64,000 bases of DNA from NCBI RefSeq assembly GCF_002902965.1, contig NZ_CP026107.1:2294001-2358000 (forward strand), written 5' to 3'. The DNA is from Paraburkholderia hospita. Lineage in GTDB: Bacteria > Pseudomonadota > Gammaproteobacteria > Burkholderiales > Burkholderiaceae. This document shows positions 55,801 to 63,462 of the stretch, in pieces. The translations under genes and the position numbers were made by a program. Numbering within the stretch: the first letter of the stretch is position 1; each line of letters begins with the position of its first letter. The notes below the pieces were generated by a model, which was not told the DNA's origin, did no database searches, and saw only the letters and a list, made by a program, of their open reading frames with translations.

Positions 55801-56439
55801 GCGCTGTTGACGGCGTATCAGAACGCAGCGTATGCGCAGCGCTATCGCGATGTGATCGACCGTATCCGCGTGAAGGAAACGCAGATCGCAGGCAACTCGA
55901 AACTGCCGCTCACGCGCGCGGTGGCGACGGGCCTCGCGAAGTTGATGGCCTACAAGGACGAATACGAAGTCGCTCGCCTTTACGCGGATCCTGCTTATCT
56001 GGACAAACTGCGTCAACAGTTCGAGGGCGAACCTGGCCGCGATTACAAGCTGAGCTTCCATCTCGCGCCGCCGTTGCTCGCGAAACGCGACGAACGTGGG
56101 AATTTGCAGAAGAAAAGCTTCGGTCCGTGGATGCTGCCCGTCTTCCGTGCGCTCGCGCGCATGAAGGGACTGCGCGGCACCGCGCTGGATGTATTCGGCA
56201 AAACAGCCGAGCGGCGCGGCGAGCGGCAACTGATTGCGGAGTACGTCGCGCTGGCCGACGAGTTTTGCGCAACGCTCGATCTTGAACGCCTTCCCGTGGC
56301 GCTCCAGCTCGCCGGCCTGCCGGACGATATCCGCGGCTTCGGTCATGTGAAGGAACGCAATATCCAGGCAGCGGCGAAAAAGAAGGAGCGGTTGCTCAGT
56401 GACTATCGGACGCCGGAGCGGTTGACCGCGAGCGCGTAA
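52852..56439 (+). CDS. Indolepyruvate ferredoxin oxidoreductase, three-domain fusion
   Basis: The 1195-residue enzyme combines all subunits of the archaeal IorAB type in one chain. It has an N-terminal pyrimidine domain (about 25-400; GFISGYRGSPLGALDQ), the ThDP/FeS region with C462SGCPHN and VNLGDGTYFHSG, a ferredoxin-like cluster C664EGCGDC and a C-terminal gamma domain (about 750-950; GVGGTGVVTIGGLIG). It decarboxylates aryl pyruvates to aryl-acetyl-CoA with ferredoxin reduction, in aromatic amino acid or phenylacetate metabolism. It starts MNAPDLAVASD after GGAGACAG. Divergent from LysR. Confidence 0.93.
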   Translation: MNAPDLAVASDLATETPDTPVTLEDKYTLEKGRVYISGTQALVRLPMLQKARDRKAGLNTAGFISGYRGSPLGALDQSLWKAKKHLQDNDIVFQPGVNEDLAATSVWGTQQINLWPGATRDGVFGMWYGKGPGVDRTGDVFKHANSAGSDARGGVLVLAGDDHAAKSSSVAHQSEHAFIAAGIPVLYPANVQEYLDYGLHGWAMSRYSGLWVAMKCVTDVIESTASIDLDPDRVEIVTPTDYAMPEGGLNIRWPDAPLAQEARLLDEKWYAALAYIRANKLNRVVIDSPTPRFGIITAGKAYLDVRQALSDLGLDEDTCAQIGLRVLKVGCVWPLDAQDARSFATGLEEILVVEEKRQILEYALKEELYNWREDVRPKIYGKFDERDNEGGEWSVPRGDWLLPAHYELSPALIAKAVARRLSRADLPDDVRARMLARVAIIEAKEREAAKPRVSVERKPWFCSGCPHNTSTNVPEGSRALAGIGCHYMSMWMDRKTETFSQMGGEGVAWIGQMHFSGDKHVFVNLGDGTYFHSGLLAVRAAIAANANITYKILYNDAVAMTGGQPVDGVLTVPQIAHQVHAEGAKRIVIVTDEPQKYHSGIVLPAGVDVHHRDQLDSVQRALRDMPGTTVLIYDQTCATEKRRRRKRGAYPDPARRAFINDAVCEGCGDCSVQSNCLSVEPLDTPLGTKRKINQSSCNKDFSCVKGFCPSFVTAEGAQLRKPQAARGSGAVNGEFDTLPVPSLPALARPYGILVTGVGGTGVVTIGGLIGMAAHIERKGVTVLDMAGLAQKGGAVLSHVQVASSPDALHATRIATGEARLVIGCDAIVSASNDVLSRTQHGVTVAAINSGATPTAEFVKNPKWTFPGTQTEAGLRDSIGEGCAFIDANALALKLLGDTIYSNPLLLGFAWQKGWLPLQLSSLVRAIELNGVSVEKNRQAFNWGRYIAHHGEAAVKALLKPAVAPQAIVMQMPESLDKLIASREALLTAYQNAAYAQRYRDVIDRIRVKETQIAGNSKLPLTRAVATGLAKLMAYKDEYEVARLYADPAYLDKLRQQFEGEPGRDYKLSFHLAPPLLAKRDERGNLQKKSFGPWMLPVFRALARMKGLRGTALDVFGKTAERRGERQLIAEYVALADEFCATLDLERLPVALQLAGLPDDIRGFGHVKERNIQAAAKKKERLLSDYRTPERLTASA

Positions 56440-56522
56440 CATCGATTGGATGGAGGCCGAACCGGGGCTTGCGGCAAACGCTGGCCCCGGTGCTTCGCCC
56501 GATACGCGCTTCGAGGTGCAAC

Positions 56523-56693
56523 ATGCTCGGGTTCTTCATACGCCGAAGAAGGGACGCACGCGCAGGGATGATGTGCCTGCTGGCTTGCCTTGTCGCCGGT
56601 TGTTCGACAGTCGATCAACCGCAAGCCGGTCAGACAGAGACGGCGCAGTGCCGCGTACCCGGCCACTTTTGCCAGACGTTCTTTGGCCCGTGA
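56523..56693 (+). CDS. Small lipoprotein, function unknown
   Basis: The 56-residue protein has a basic N-terminus (MLGFFIRRRRDARAG), a hydrophobic stretch and a perfect lipobox LVAGC at residues 23-27. A short mature part follows with two cysteines and ends VPGHFCQTFFGP. GAGG is 8 bases before ATG 56523. It lies 83 bases after the oxidoreductase gene. Such short lipoproteins are common, and the function cannot be told. Confidence 0.65.
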   Translation: MLGFFIRRRRDARAGMMCLLACLVAGCSTVDQPQAGQTETAQCRVPGHFCQTFFGP

Positions 56694-56738
56694 CTGAAAG
56701 CCAGCGCGCCGTGCGCATACCGAGGGGACAAAAAGAAA

Positions 56739-56758
56739 AGCCCACCAAGTGGTGGGCT
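56739..56758 (-). terminator. Rho-independent terminator oriented on the minus strand
   Basis: AGCCCACCA-AG-TGGTGGGCT forms a 9-base stem, and on the minus strand it is followed by TTTTCTTTTT, the hallmark of an intrinsic terminator. On the plus strand the tail is GAATCC, not T-rich. No minus-strand gene precedes it, so it would end a transcript from the region 56760-57100. Confidence 0.55.
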
Positions 56759-57110
56759 GAATCCATATCAGGAGGAGACATGGAGGAGACAGAGATCAGT
56801 ATAAACCCCTATTCGTGTAATGCAAGCGTTTGTATCGCCGCAGCAACGTTCATTTTCCCCGCCGCGCCCGCCAAGCCCGCCCGCGTGTAGCCTGCGCGCG
56901 ACACCGCACCTCCCGCCTGTTGCACTAGCGCAACGCTTTCCATTCCTTCCCGTTGCGTTTATTGAAAACGCATATGCGAATAATTCTTATTTGAATAAAA
57001 TCGCATCACCCGCCTGCATCCGTCGTCCCGACGACCGCTTCGCGCCCAACCAAAAGTAGTCGACGCCCGCCGTCACCCCAAAAAACAGTTTTACTCAGGG
57101 ATTGGCCATC
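56759..57110. other. Receptor-gene leader region, no gene called
   Basis: About 350 bases before the TonB receptor. It contains the direct repeat GGAGGAGACA at about 56771-56791 (a ribosome-site-like element, twice), an A/T-rich Fur-like element near 56973-56991 and the receptor leader. A 36-residue frame from ATG 56780 has a good ribosome site but no recognisable product. Confidence 0.45.
56973..56991. promoter_or_regulatory. Weak Fur-box-like element before the TonB receptor
   Basis: The 19 bases TATGCGAATAATTCTTATT match the 19-base Fur consensus at about 11 positions. It is 120 bases before the receptor ATG. The A/T-rich run stands out from the GC-rich context. It is much weaker than the box at 61514-61532. 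Confidence 0.35.
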
Positions 57111-59324
57111 ATGCCTACCACCAATTCTTCGCGTCCGCGCGTTCGGCCGCTGCATGCTGCTGTCCGCCATCTGTTCGCCTATGCAGCGTTGCCGCTGACG
57201 ATGGGCATCGCCATCACCGCCCACGCACAGTCGTCCGACGCGCCTTCGAACGGCGCCGCCGGCACCACGCTCCCCGCCGTCAAGGTGCAAGGCCAGGCGG
57301 AAGCCCTGCCCGGCGATTTCGCGCCGACCTATTCGGGCGGCCAGATTGCGCGCGGCGGCCAGTTCGGCGTGCTCGGCAACCAGAAGAACATCGACGTGCC
57401 GTTCAGCATGACGAGCTACACGTCGAAGGCGATTCAGGATTCGCAGGCGCAGAGCATCGGCGATCTGCTGTCGCACGATCCCGCCGTGCGTCCGGCCTAC
57501 GGCTTCGGCAACTTCTCGGAAGTATTCGTGATCCGCGGCTTCCAGCTGAACGGCGATGATGTCTCGCTGAACGGCCTGTACGGCATCACGCCGCGCCAGC
57601 TCGTTTCCGTCGATGTGCTCGAGCGCGTCGACGTGTTCAAGGGCGCCAATGCATTCCTGAACGGCGCATCGCCGACGGGCTCCGCGATCGGCGGTGGCAT
57701 CAATCTAGAACTCAAGCGCGCCGACGACAAGCCGCTCACGCAAGTGACCGTCGACGGCACGGCTTCGGGCCAGATCGGCACACAGGTCGACGTGGGTCGC
57801 CGCTTCGGCAGTGAAGGCCAGTTCGGCATTCGTGTGAATGGTTCGATCGACGGCGGCCAGACCAGCATCGACGACGAATTCCGCCACAACCAGACGACGG
57901 CCGTTTCGCTCGACTGGCGCGGCGAGAAGCTGCGTCTGTACGGCGACTTCCTGTATCAGCGCAAGAATATCGACCAGGGCCGCTCGACCGTTTCGGTGAC
58001 GGGCGACATCATGCCCGAACCGCCGTCGGCAACGCACAACTTCGCGCAGCCGTGGACGCAGAGCACGCTTGAAGACACGGTCGGCATCCTGCGCGCCGAA
58101 TACGACTTCCTGCCGGGCTGGACGGCCTACGCGAGCGGCGGCGTGCATCGCTCGCACGAAGACGGCACGTATTCGTCGCCGACTTTCAACGCGCTCACGG
58201 GCACGACGGCCACGCGCGGCGACATCCTGCGCACGACCAACGCGGAATCGGCGGAAGTCGGCGTGCGCGGCCGCTTCGCGACGGGTCCGGTCACGCATAT
58301 GGTGTCGCTGGGTGCGGCGATTACGAGCCTCGTCGACCGCGAAGCGTTCGCCTTCAGCAGCGCATTCCCGACCAGCCTGTACGGCGGCGGCATCGTGCCC
58401 GAGCCGGCGGCAAATGGCTTCGTCGCGGGCAGCTTCGAAGAACCGAGCCTCGCGGACCAGATCCTCACGCGCAGCATTGCCGTATCGGATACGCTCGGCT
58501 TCCTTAACGACCGCGTGCTGTTCACGATCGGCGCGCGTCACCAGCAGCTGCATCAGAACAACTACACGGTCGGCACCGACCAGATCACCAGCACCTTCGA
58601 CCAGTCGATCAACACGCCGATCTTCGGTCTCGTCGTCAAGCCGACCAGCGAGATCTCGCTGTTCGCGAACCGCGCCGAGTCGCTCGCGGCGGGCCAGACG
58701 GCGCCGTTCGGCGCGAGCAACGTCGGCCAGACGCTTTCGCCGCGCCGCTCGAAGCAATATGAAGTCGGCGCGAAGTACGACACGAATCATTTCGGCGGCG
58801 AGCTGTCGCTGTTCCAGATCGAGCAGCCGACGGCCTATACGGACAGCACGACCAACGTGTTCGGCACAAACGGCACGCAGCGTAATCGCGGGATCGAATT
58901 TTCGGTGTATGGCGAGCCGGTCAAGGGCGTGCGCCTGCTGGCGGGCGCGACGCTGCTCAACGCGAAGCAGCTCGACACGAACCTCGGCGCGACGGACGGC
59001 TATCGCCCGATCGGTGTGCCGGCGTATCTGTTCAACATCGGCGGCGAATACGATTTGCCGTGGGTGCCGGGCCTGACGTTCACGGCCGCATGGGTCCACA
59101 CGGGCAACCAGTATCTGGATGCGGCGAACAAGCTGTCGATTCCAGCGTGGGACACCTTCGATCTCGGCGCGCGCTACACGACGACCGTCTTCAAGCACAC
59201 GACGACGATCCGCGCGACCGTCCAGAACGTGACCAACAAGTCGTATTGGTCATCGACGACGGGCGCTTACCTGACTCAGGGCAAGCCGCGCACGTTGCTG
59301 ATGTCGTTGACCACGGACTTCTGA
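57111..59324 (+). CDS. TonB-dependent siderophore receptor
   Basis: The 737-residue outer membrane receptor has a signal peptide (about 1-40, ending ITAHAQSSD). The plug domain is seen at about 80-210 (PFSMTSYTSKAIQDSQAQSIGDLL, FVIRGFQLNG, RVDVFKGANAFLNG). A 22-strand barrel ends with LLMSLTTDF and its terminal Phe. There is no extra N-terminal STN signalling domain, so it does not use a FecR-type relay. It imports a ferric siderophore. ATG 57111 is preferred over a TTG three codons upstream. It converges with a PepSY reductase gene that overlaps its last 49 bases. Confidence 0.92.
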   Translation: MPTTNSSRPRVRPLHAAVRHLFAYAALPLTMGIAITAHAQSSDAPSNGAAGTTLPAVKVQGQAEALPGDFAPTYSGGQIARGGQFGVLGNQKNIDVPFSMTSYTSKAIQDSQAQSIGDLLSHDPAVRPAYGFGNFSEVFVIRGFQLNGDDVSLNGLYGITPRQLVSVDVLERVDVFKGANAFLNGASPTGSAIGGGINLELKRADDKPLTQVTVDGTASGQIGTQVDVGRRFGSEGQFGIRVNGSIDGGQTSIDDEFRHNQTTAVSLDWRGEKLRLYGDFLYQRKNIDQGRSTVSVTGDIMPEPPSATHNFAQPWTQSTLEDTVGILRAEYDFLPGWTAYASGGVHRSHEDGTYSSPTFNALTGTTATRGDILRTTNAESAEVGVRGRFATGPVTHMVSLGAAITSLVDREAFAFSSAFPTSLYGGGIVPEPAANGFVAGSFEEPSLADQILTRSIAVSDTLGFLNDRVLFTIGARHQQLHQNNYTVGTDQITSTFDQSINTPIFGLVVKPTSEISLFANRAESLAAGQTAPFGASNVGQTLSPRRSKQYEVGAKYDTNHFGGELSLFQIEQPTAYTDSTTNVFGTNGTQRNRGIEFSVYGEPVKGVRLLAGATLLNAKQLDTNLGATDGYRPIGVPAYLFNIGGEYDLPWVPGLTFTAAWVHTGNQYLDAANKLSIPAWDTFDLGARYTTTVFKHTTTIRATVQNVTNKSYWSSTTGAYLTQGKPRTLLMSLTTDF

Positions 59325-60910
59325 CGCGAGCGGTCGAACCAGACGCTGTCGGTGCGCCCCATCGATACGCGTCTGGCCGTCGCGCGCCACATCCACGCAT
59401 AGCAGGCGGCGCCGAGCGCCGCGACGATATCGACGGCCAGCGAGCCGTCGCTACTGCCCGCCCACCAGTTCGTCGACGGAAACAGCCAGCCCGCGACGCT
59501 CGTCAACGGCAGCGCAGCCGTGGCAATCACCGCGCACAGCAGCAGTTCGACAGCCGCGCGCGGCGCGCCGCGCAAGAACGCCCACGCGACGCACGCCAAA
59601 AACACCGTGTAGTAGATCGTCGCGTGCCACGCGTGCATATCCGCGACATGGCCGCTCAGCCACTTCGCTGCGACGAGGCTCAAAGCTATGCCATTGATGC
59701 AGCCGAGCGCCACACCCACCGTCAACGAAGCGAGAAAGCTCGCCGAACGACGCTGCGCGACGCTCTGGTTCTCCGCGCGCTGCGTCTTGCGCCGGCTTTC
59801 GATCCACAGCAGATTGCCCGAATAGAAGAGAAACGCGCCAGCGAGTCCGAGCACGAAGTAGCCCCATTGAATCGGCGCGCCGCCATAGCTGCCGAAATGC
59901 AGCGCGTAAATCGCGCTCGTGGCGGCGGCCCAGTTATCGCCGTTGCCGTCGCCGGGCAGGAACTTGTGGTTCACGAACTCGCCGCTGACGGGGTCCATCA
60001 ACGCGAAGCCGCCGCTGCGCGCGAGGTAATGCGGGTCTTCGCCGCGCACGAAGACAGTCGCGCCAGGCTGTCCCGCGCGCCGCCATGTCAGCTCTTCCGG
60101 TTCGAAGCCGGGCGCCTGTGCGCGCAGCTTGTCGAGCAAAGCCGTGGGCGCGAGCAGTTTCGTCGCGTCCTGTTCGGGCTTCGCGGGCGCCTTGCCGAAG
60201 AACGGATTCTGCGCGACGAGCATCGGTTGCAGCTTGCCGTCGTAGATCAGCTTGTCTTGCGCACTGTAGATGTAGTCGTGCAACCCGAAGCCCACAACCG
60301 ACAGCGCCATCACCAGATGAAACGGCAAGCTCAGAATGCCGACGACGTTGTGCGCATCGAGCCACATCCGCTTCAGGTTCTTGCCGATACGCAGCACGAA
60401 CAGGTCTTTGATCAGTGTCGGAAGCAGCACGATCACGCCCGACACCAGCGCCAGCCCGTACAGCAGCGAGACCACGCCCATCACGCCCATGCCGACGTCG
60501 AAGCCTCCCGGCACGCCCGCCGTCATGTGCAGCACGTTGACGAACTGCGCGACATCGGACGGATGCGTCGTGTCGATATGCAACTGGCCGTTCGCATCGA
60601 ACGTGGCCGTCGCGCGCTGCGAGCGGCCGTGCGTGGGCCACGTGAGCCACGCGTGATTGCGGTCGTGAAAGCGAAGCGACAAATACTTGCGCGCATCGGG
60701 CTGGGTGGCGAGCACCTGGTCGATCAGCTTTGGCGAATCTTCGACGCGAATCAGTTGATGCACGCTGGCGGGCGGCGTGGCCCAGTCGATCAGCTGATCC
60801 TTGAACATCGTGATCGCGCCCGCGTAGAAGCAGATGAACAGCGCGAGACCGCAGATTACGCCAGTCCATGTATGCACGGTCTTGTAGACGCGTAGGAGAT
60901 CGGTGCGCAT
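59276..60910 (-). CDS. PepSY-domain inner membrane protein, putative ferric-siderophore reductase (FpvG-like)
   Basis: The 544-residue protein starts MRTDLLRVYKTVHTWTGVICGLALFICFYAGAITMF and has PepSY-type helices with several His residues, repeated membrane spans and a periplasmic loop. PepSY_TM proteins beside siderophore receptors reduce ferric complexes in the periplasm (FpvG type). It is the last of three minus-strand genes headed by a Fur box. The 3' end overlaps the receptor gene in opposite orientation by 49 bases; the stop is at 59276. Confidence 0.85.
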   Translation of the reverse strand: MRTDLLRVYKTVHTWTGVICGLALFICFYAGAITMFKDQLIDWATPPASVHQLIRVEDSPKLIDQVLATQPDARKYLSLRFHDRNHAWLTWPTHGRSQRATATFDANGQLHIDTTHPSDVAQFVNVLHMTAGVPGGFDVGMGVMGVVSLLYGLALVSGVIVLLPTLIKDLFVLRIGKNLKRMWLDAHNVVGILSLPFHLVMALSVVGFGLHDYIYSAQDKLIYDGKLQPMLVAQNPFFGKAPAKPEQDATKLLAPTALLDKLRAQAPGFEPEELTWRRAGQPGATVFVRGEDPHYLARSGGFALMDPVSGEFVNHKFLPGDGNGDNWAAATSAIYALHFGSYGGAPIQWGYFVLGLAGAFLFYSGNLLWIESRRKTQRAENQSVAQRRSASFLASLTVGVALGCINGIALSLVAAKWLSGHVADMHAWHATIYYTVFLACVAWAFLRGAPRAAVELLLCAVIATAALPLTSVAGWLFPSTNWWAGSSDGSLAVDIVAALGAACYAWMWRATARRVSMGRTDSVWFDRSRQKSVVNDISNVRGLP

Positions 60911-60915
60911 AAGGG

Positions 60916-61218
60916 TTACTTGCCGATTTCGAAGAGCGCCAGTGTCACGACGCTCACTGCGCCGAGCCAGAGCCACGCGCGCAAGCCGCTGCGAAACAGG
61001 TACGCGACGGAGAACACGCCTGTCCAGACAAGCGGCACGAACAGCATCGCCGTTTCGGCTTTCGCGGCATCGACGCTCGCGCTCGGCGCGAGCCGGACGA
61101 GCAGGCCGCTCAACGCGAGGGCGACGATGAATCCGCAGATCACGCCCGCTGTCGTCTTGCCGATCCAGTGTCCTTCGACTTTCGCTTTCTTCGGCACGTC
61201 GCGGGTTGTGTCGCCCAT
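60916..61218 (-). CDS. Small iron-uptake-associated membrane protein (DUF3649-like locus)
   Basis: The 100-residue protein starts MGDTTRDVPKKAKVEGHWIGKTTAG and has three hydrophobic helices with VICGFIVALALSGLLVRLAPS, FVPLVWTGVFSVAYLFRSGLR and WLWLGAVSVVTLALFE. Such GHWIGKTTAG proteins occur beside PepSY reductases and TonB receptors. The name DUF3649 is a guess. It ends 5 bases before the PepSY start and its start overlaps the upstream gene by 79 bases. Confidence 0.7.
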   Translation of the reverse strand: MGDTTRDVPKKAKVEGHWIGKTTAGVICGFIVALALSGLLVRLAPSASVDAAKAETAMLFVPLVWTGVFSVAYLFRSGLRAWLWLGAVSVVTLALFEIGK

Positions 61219-61487
61219 GGCGCCGTTCCCGATGCGCGTCTGCGCAAAGCCGCCACGAACGGAAACGCGACGAAGCTCGCCATCACGGTCGTGATGACGA
61301 TGGAAAGCGTCGTCGCCAGATGACCCGCGACGATGCCGGGAATCAGAGCCGCAATGGCGGCGACGAGCGCCGCGCTTCGGCAGCCGCGCGGCCACAACGG
61401 CGCGGCGCGCCATTGCTGACCCGGCGATCCAAGATAGAAGAGAAGCGCGCTGACAAACGCGAGCGCGACCGGCAAGAACTCGCGCAT
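61140..61487 (-). CDS. Small membrane protein of iron locus (DUF3325-like)
   Basis: The 115-residue protein starts MREFLPVALAFVSALLFYLG and has SPGQQWRAAPL and a repeated hydrophobic pattern, like DUF3325 proteins in siderophore operons. The last 25 residues are a basic tail that runs inside the next gene for 79 bases, an unusually long overlap; a frameshift near the end is possible. It is the first gene after the Fur box. Confidence 0.65.
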   Translation of the reverse strand: MREFLPVALAFVSALLFYLGSPGQQWRAAPLWPRGCRSAALVAAIAALIPGIVAGHLATTLSIVITTVMASFVAFPFVAALRRRASGTAPWATQPATCRRKRKSKDTGSARRQRA

Positions 61488-61513
61488 GGGCGGAACGCTG
61501 GACGAAACACTGA

Positions 61514-61532
61514 CTTAATGAGAATCATTATC
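61514..61532 (-). promoter_or_regulatory. Fur box for the PepSY operon
   Basis: The 19 bases ending GAGAATCATTATC agree with the Fur consensus GATAATGATAATCATTATC at 16 of 19 positions. The box lies 27 bases before the start of the minus-strand operon at 61487. Repression by Fe(II)-Fur is expected, with induction under iron starvation. Confidence 0.85.
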
Positions 61533-61571
61533 ATACATCAGTGGGGCGATGGCCGCTCCGGAAGGCGCCGC

Positions 61572-62567
61572 TCAGAGCAAGCTCTCGCGCTTGCGAAACT
61601 CACGCGGCGACACGCCATTGCCATCGCGGAAACGTCTGCTGAAATGCGCCGCGTCATTGAAGCCGTTGCGATACGCAATCTGTTCGATCGACAGACCGGC
61701 TAACAACGGATTCAGCAACTCATCGCGACACCGCGCGAGCCTTTGCTGCAGCACGTATTTGCCATATTGCAGATCGAGCGTTTCAAAGAGCTTGTGCACG
61801 TAGCGCTTCGAGACACCCAAGGCCAGCGCGCACGCTTCGACATCCAGTTCCGGGTCGCACAGATTCGCTTCGATAAACCGCGTCAGTTGCACCCAGCGCA
61901 GCGGTTGCGCGACGGTTGGCGCCGCCTCGCGGCCAGTGCGCTGCGCGATTTCCTCCGCTTCCCGATATGCCGCGCCGAGCAACGCGACAAGCGCTTCTTC
62001 GGCGGCGGCGAGCGTGACGGGACTCATGCTCTCGAATGAAGGCAACACTTCGTCGACGAAACAATTCAGGCTCTTCACGATGCCCGATGCAGCATCCGCG
62101 CGCTGCGGACGAAACGTCGCGTGCCGCGAAACCGCTTGACCAAGAAAACGCGTAATCGGCAAACGGATCATCAGCAGATGCGCGGGTTCTTCGATACGCG
62201 CAACCGACGGCACGCGTGCCCGCCGAAACGTGATATCGCCCTTTGCGAACGGCAGCGTGCAGCCTTGCTGCGAGACCGTGCCGCGCCCCGCCAGCGCGAC
62301 CAGCACGACGACGTCATCGCCCGTGAGCCAGCGCAGATGATCGTTGTCGTGCCGCACTTCCTGGCGGCCCATGTGCGCCGTCGCAAGCACGCCGCCGCCT
62401 GTCAGCCGGCATGCGCGCAACTCGTCTTGCGCGACATGTCCGTCGAACAGCAATTCGCCCGGCATCACGATGTAATCGAGCGAACGCTTCAACTCGTCGA
62501 TACCGCTCGACGGCATCGGGTAGAGCGTCGGCGCATAAGGCAGACGAAACGCGGAACTGTCGGGCAT
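61572..62567 (-). CDS. AraC-family transcriptional regulator with AraC-binding-like domain
   Basis: The 331-residue protein has an N-terminal ligand domain (about 15-210) and a C-terminal double HTH (about 225-330; LDVEACALALGVSKRYVHKLFETL, LSIEQIAYRNGFNDAAHFSRRFRD). GGAGG is 8 bases before ATG 62567. It belongs to the subgroup with a domain for feruloyl-type or aromatic effectors. It is downstream of the aldolase and MHS genes in the same direction and probably controls them; it is separate from the iron operon. Confidence 0.9.
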   Translation of the reverse strand: MPDSSAFRLPYAPTLYPMPSSGIDELKRSLDYIVMPGELLFDGHVAQDELRACRLTGGGVLATAHMGRQEVRHDNDHLRWLTGDDVVVLVALAGRGTVSQQGCTLPFAKGDITFRRARVPSVARIEEPAHLLMIRLPITRFLGQAVSRHATFRPQRADAASGIVKSLNCFVDEVLPSFESMSPVTLAAAEEALVALLGAAYREAEEIAQRTGREAAPTVAQPLRWVQLTRFIEANLCDPELDVEACALALGVSKRYVHKLFETLDLQYGKYVLQQRLARCRDELLNPLLAGLSIEQIAYRNGFNDAAHFSRRFRDGNGVSPREFRKRESLL

Positions 62568-62654
62568 GGCGAAATCCTCCCGGCCTCTACGCCGCTGGAT
62601 AGTGATGATGTCGCAGCCAACCATTCTCGCATGTGCTCCCGCCCCACGCCGCGC

Positions 62655-63422
62655 TCAGAACAGCACGTCCGGCTCCCGCTTGATCACGCGTCGTGCGAAC
62701 AGCGCAAAGCTCGACTTGACGATGCTCGGCAGCAACAGAAAATCGTGCGACTCTTTTGCGCGCGCCGCGTCGATGGGTTTCAGTTCGCCAACTGACTGCG
62801 CAAGAATCTGGCTGCGCGCCGCGCGCTCGATCAGCACCGACAGATACGCCGATTCTTCCAGCGAAGAAGTCGCCGCGAGAAAGCCATGGTTCGCCAGCAG
62901 AATCACCCGCTTGTTGCCGAGTGCCGTCGAAATGATCTCGCCTTCGCTATCGCCGATCGGCAAGCCGGGCCATTCGCGCAGGAACGCGCAGTCGTCGTGA
63001 AACGGCGTGGCGTCCATGTGCGCGACTTCGAGCGGACGTCCCGTCATCGACAGCGCGTTCACATACGGCGGATGCGTATGCACGATGCAGTACACGTCGG
63101 GCCGCCGCCGGTAGATCCACAGGTGAAAACGGATGGCCGGATTGGCCATGCCGCGGCCTTCGATCACGTTCATCTCGTCATCGATGCGGATTACGTTGCT
63201 GCGCGTGGCCTCGTCGAAGCCGTATGCCATCGCCGTGGTCAGAAACGTGCCGTCGGATTCGCGCACGGTGATCTGTCCGGCGAGCGTTTCAGAATGGCCC
63301 TCGTGCGCGAGCATGCGGCACGCGAGCGCGATTTTCTGACGCGCGTCCCACGCGCCCTGTTCGAGCTTGCGGTCCATCTTCGCGGCGAGGCCGTCGTTCA
63401 GTTCTCGGTCGTGTTCATTCAT
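62655..63422 (-). CDS. Class II aldolase/adducin-family protein
   Basis: The 255-residue protein has the Zn-binding HTHPPYVNAL (His-x-His) and a third His in LANHGFLAATSS, and the N-terminal GHSETLAGQITVR that replaces the usual GNxS motif. It is a putative aldolase or epimerase acting on a hydroxy-acid or sugar-phosphate, or a decarboxylase relative. The substrate is not known. It follows the MHS transporter by 40 bases and precedes AraC by 87 bases, so an uptake and cleavage pair is likely. Confidence 0.85.
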   Translation of the reverse strand: MNEHDRELNDGLAAKMDRKLEQGAWDARQKIALACRMLAHEGHSETLAGQITVRESDGTFLTTAMAYGFDEATRSNVIRIDDEMNVIEGRGMANPAIRFHLWIYRRRPDVYCIVHTHPPYVNALSMTGRPLEVAHMDATPFHDDCAFLREWPGLPIGDSEGEIISTALGNKRVILLANHGFLAATSSLEESAYLSVLIERAARSQILAQSVGELKPIDAARAKESHDFLLLPSIVKSSFALFARRVIKREPDVLF

Positions 63423-63462
63423 CGACTACTCCATTAGGAAAGCGTGTTTGCTTCGCGGTGCA

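Noticed and set aside
56780..56890. 36-residue frame MEETEISINPYSCNASVC... with a GGAGGAGA ribosome site
   Set aside because: The site is half of a direct repeat, and the peptide ends in low-complexity Ala/Pro text with no relatives that I recognise.
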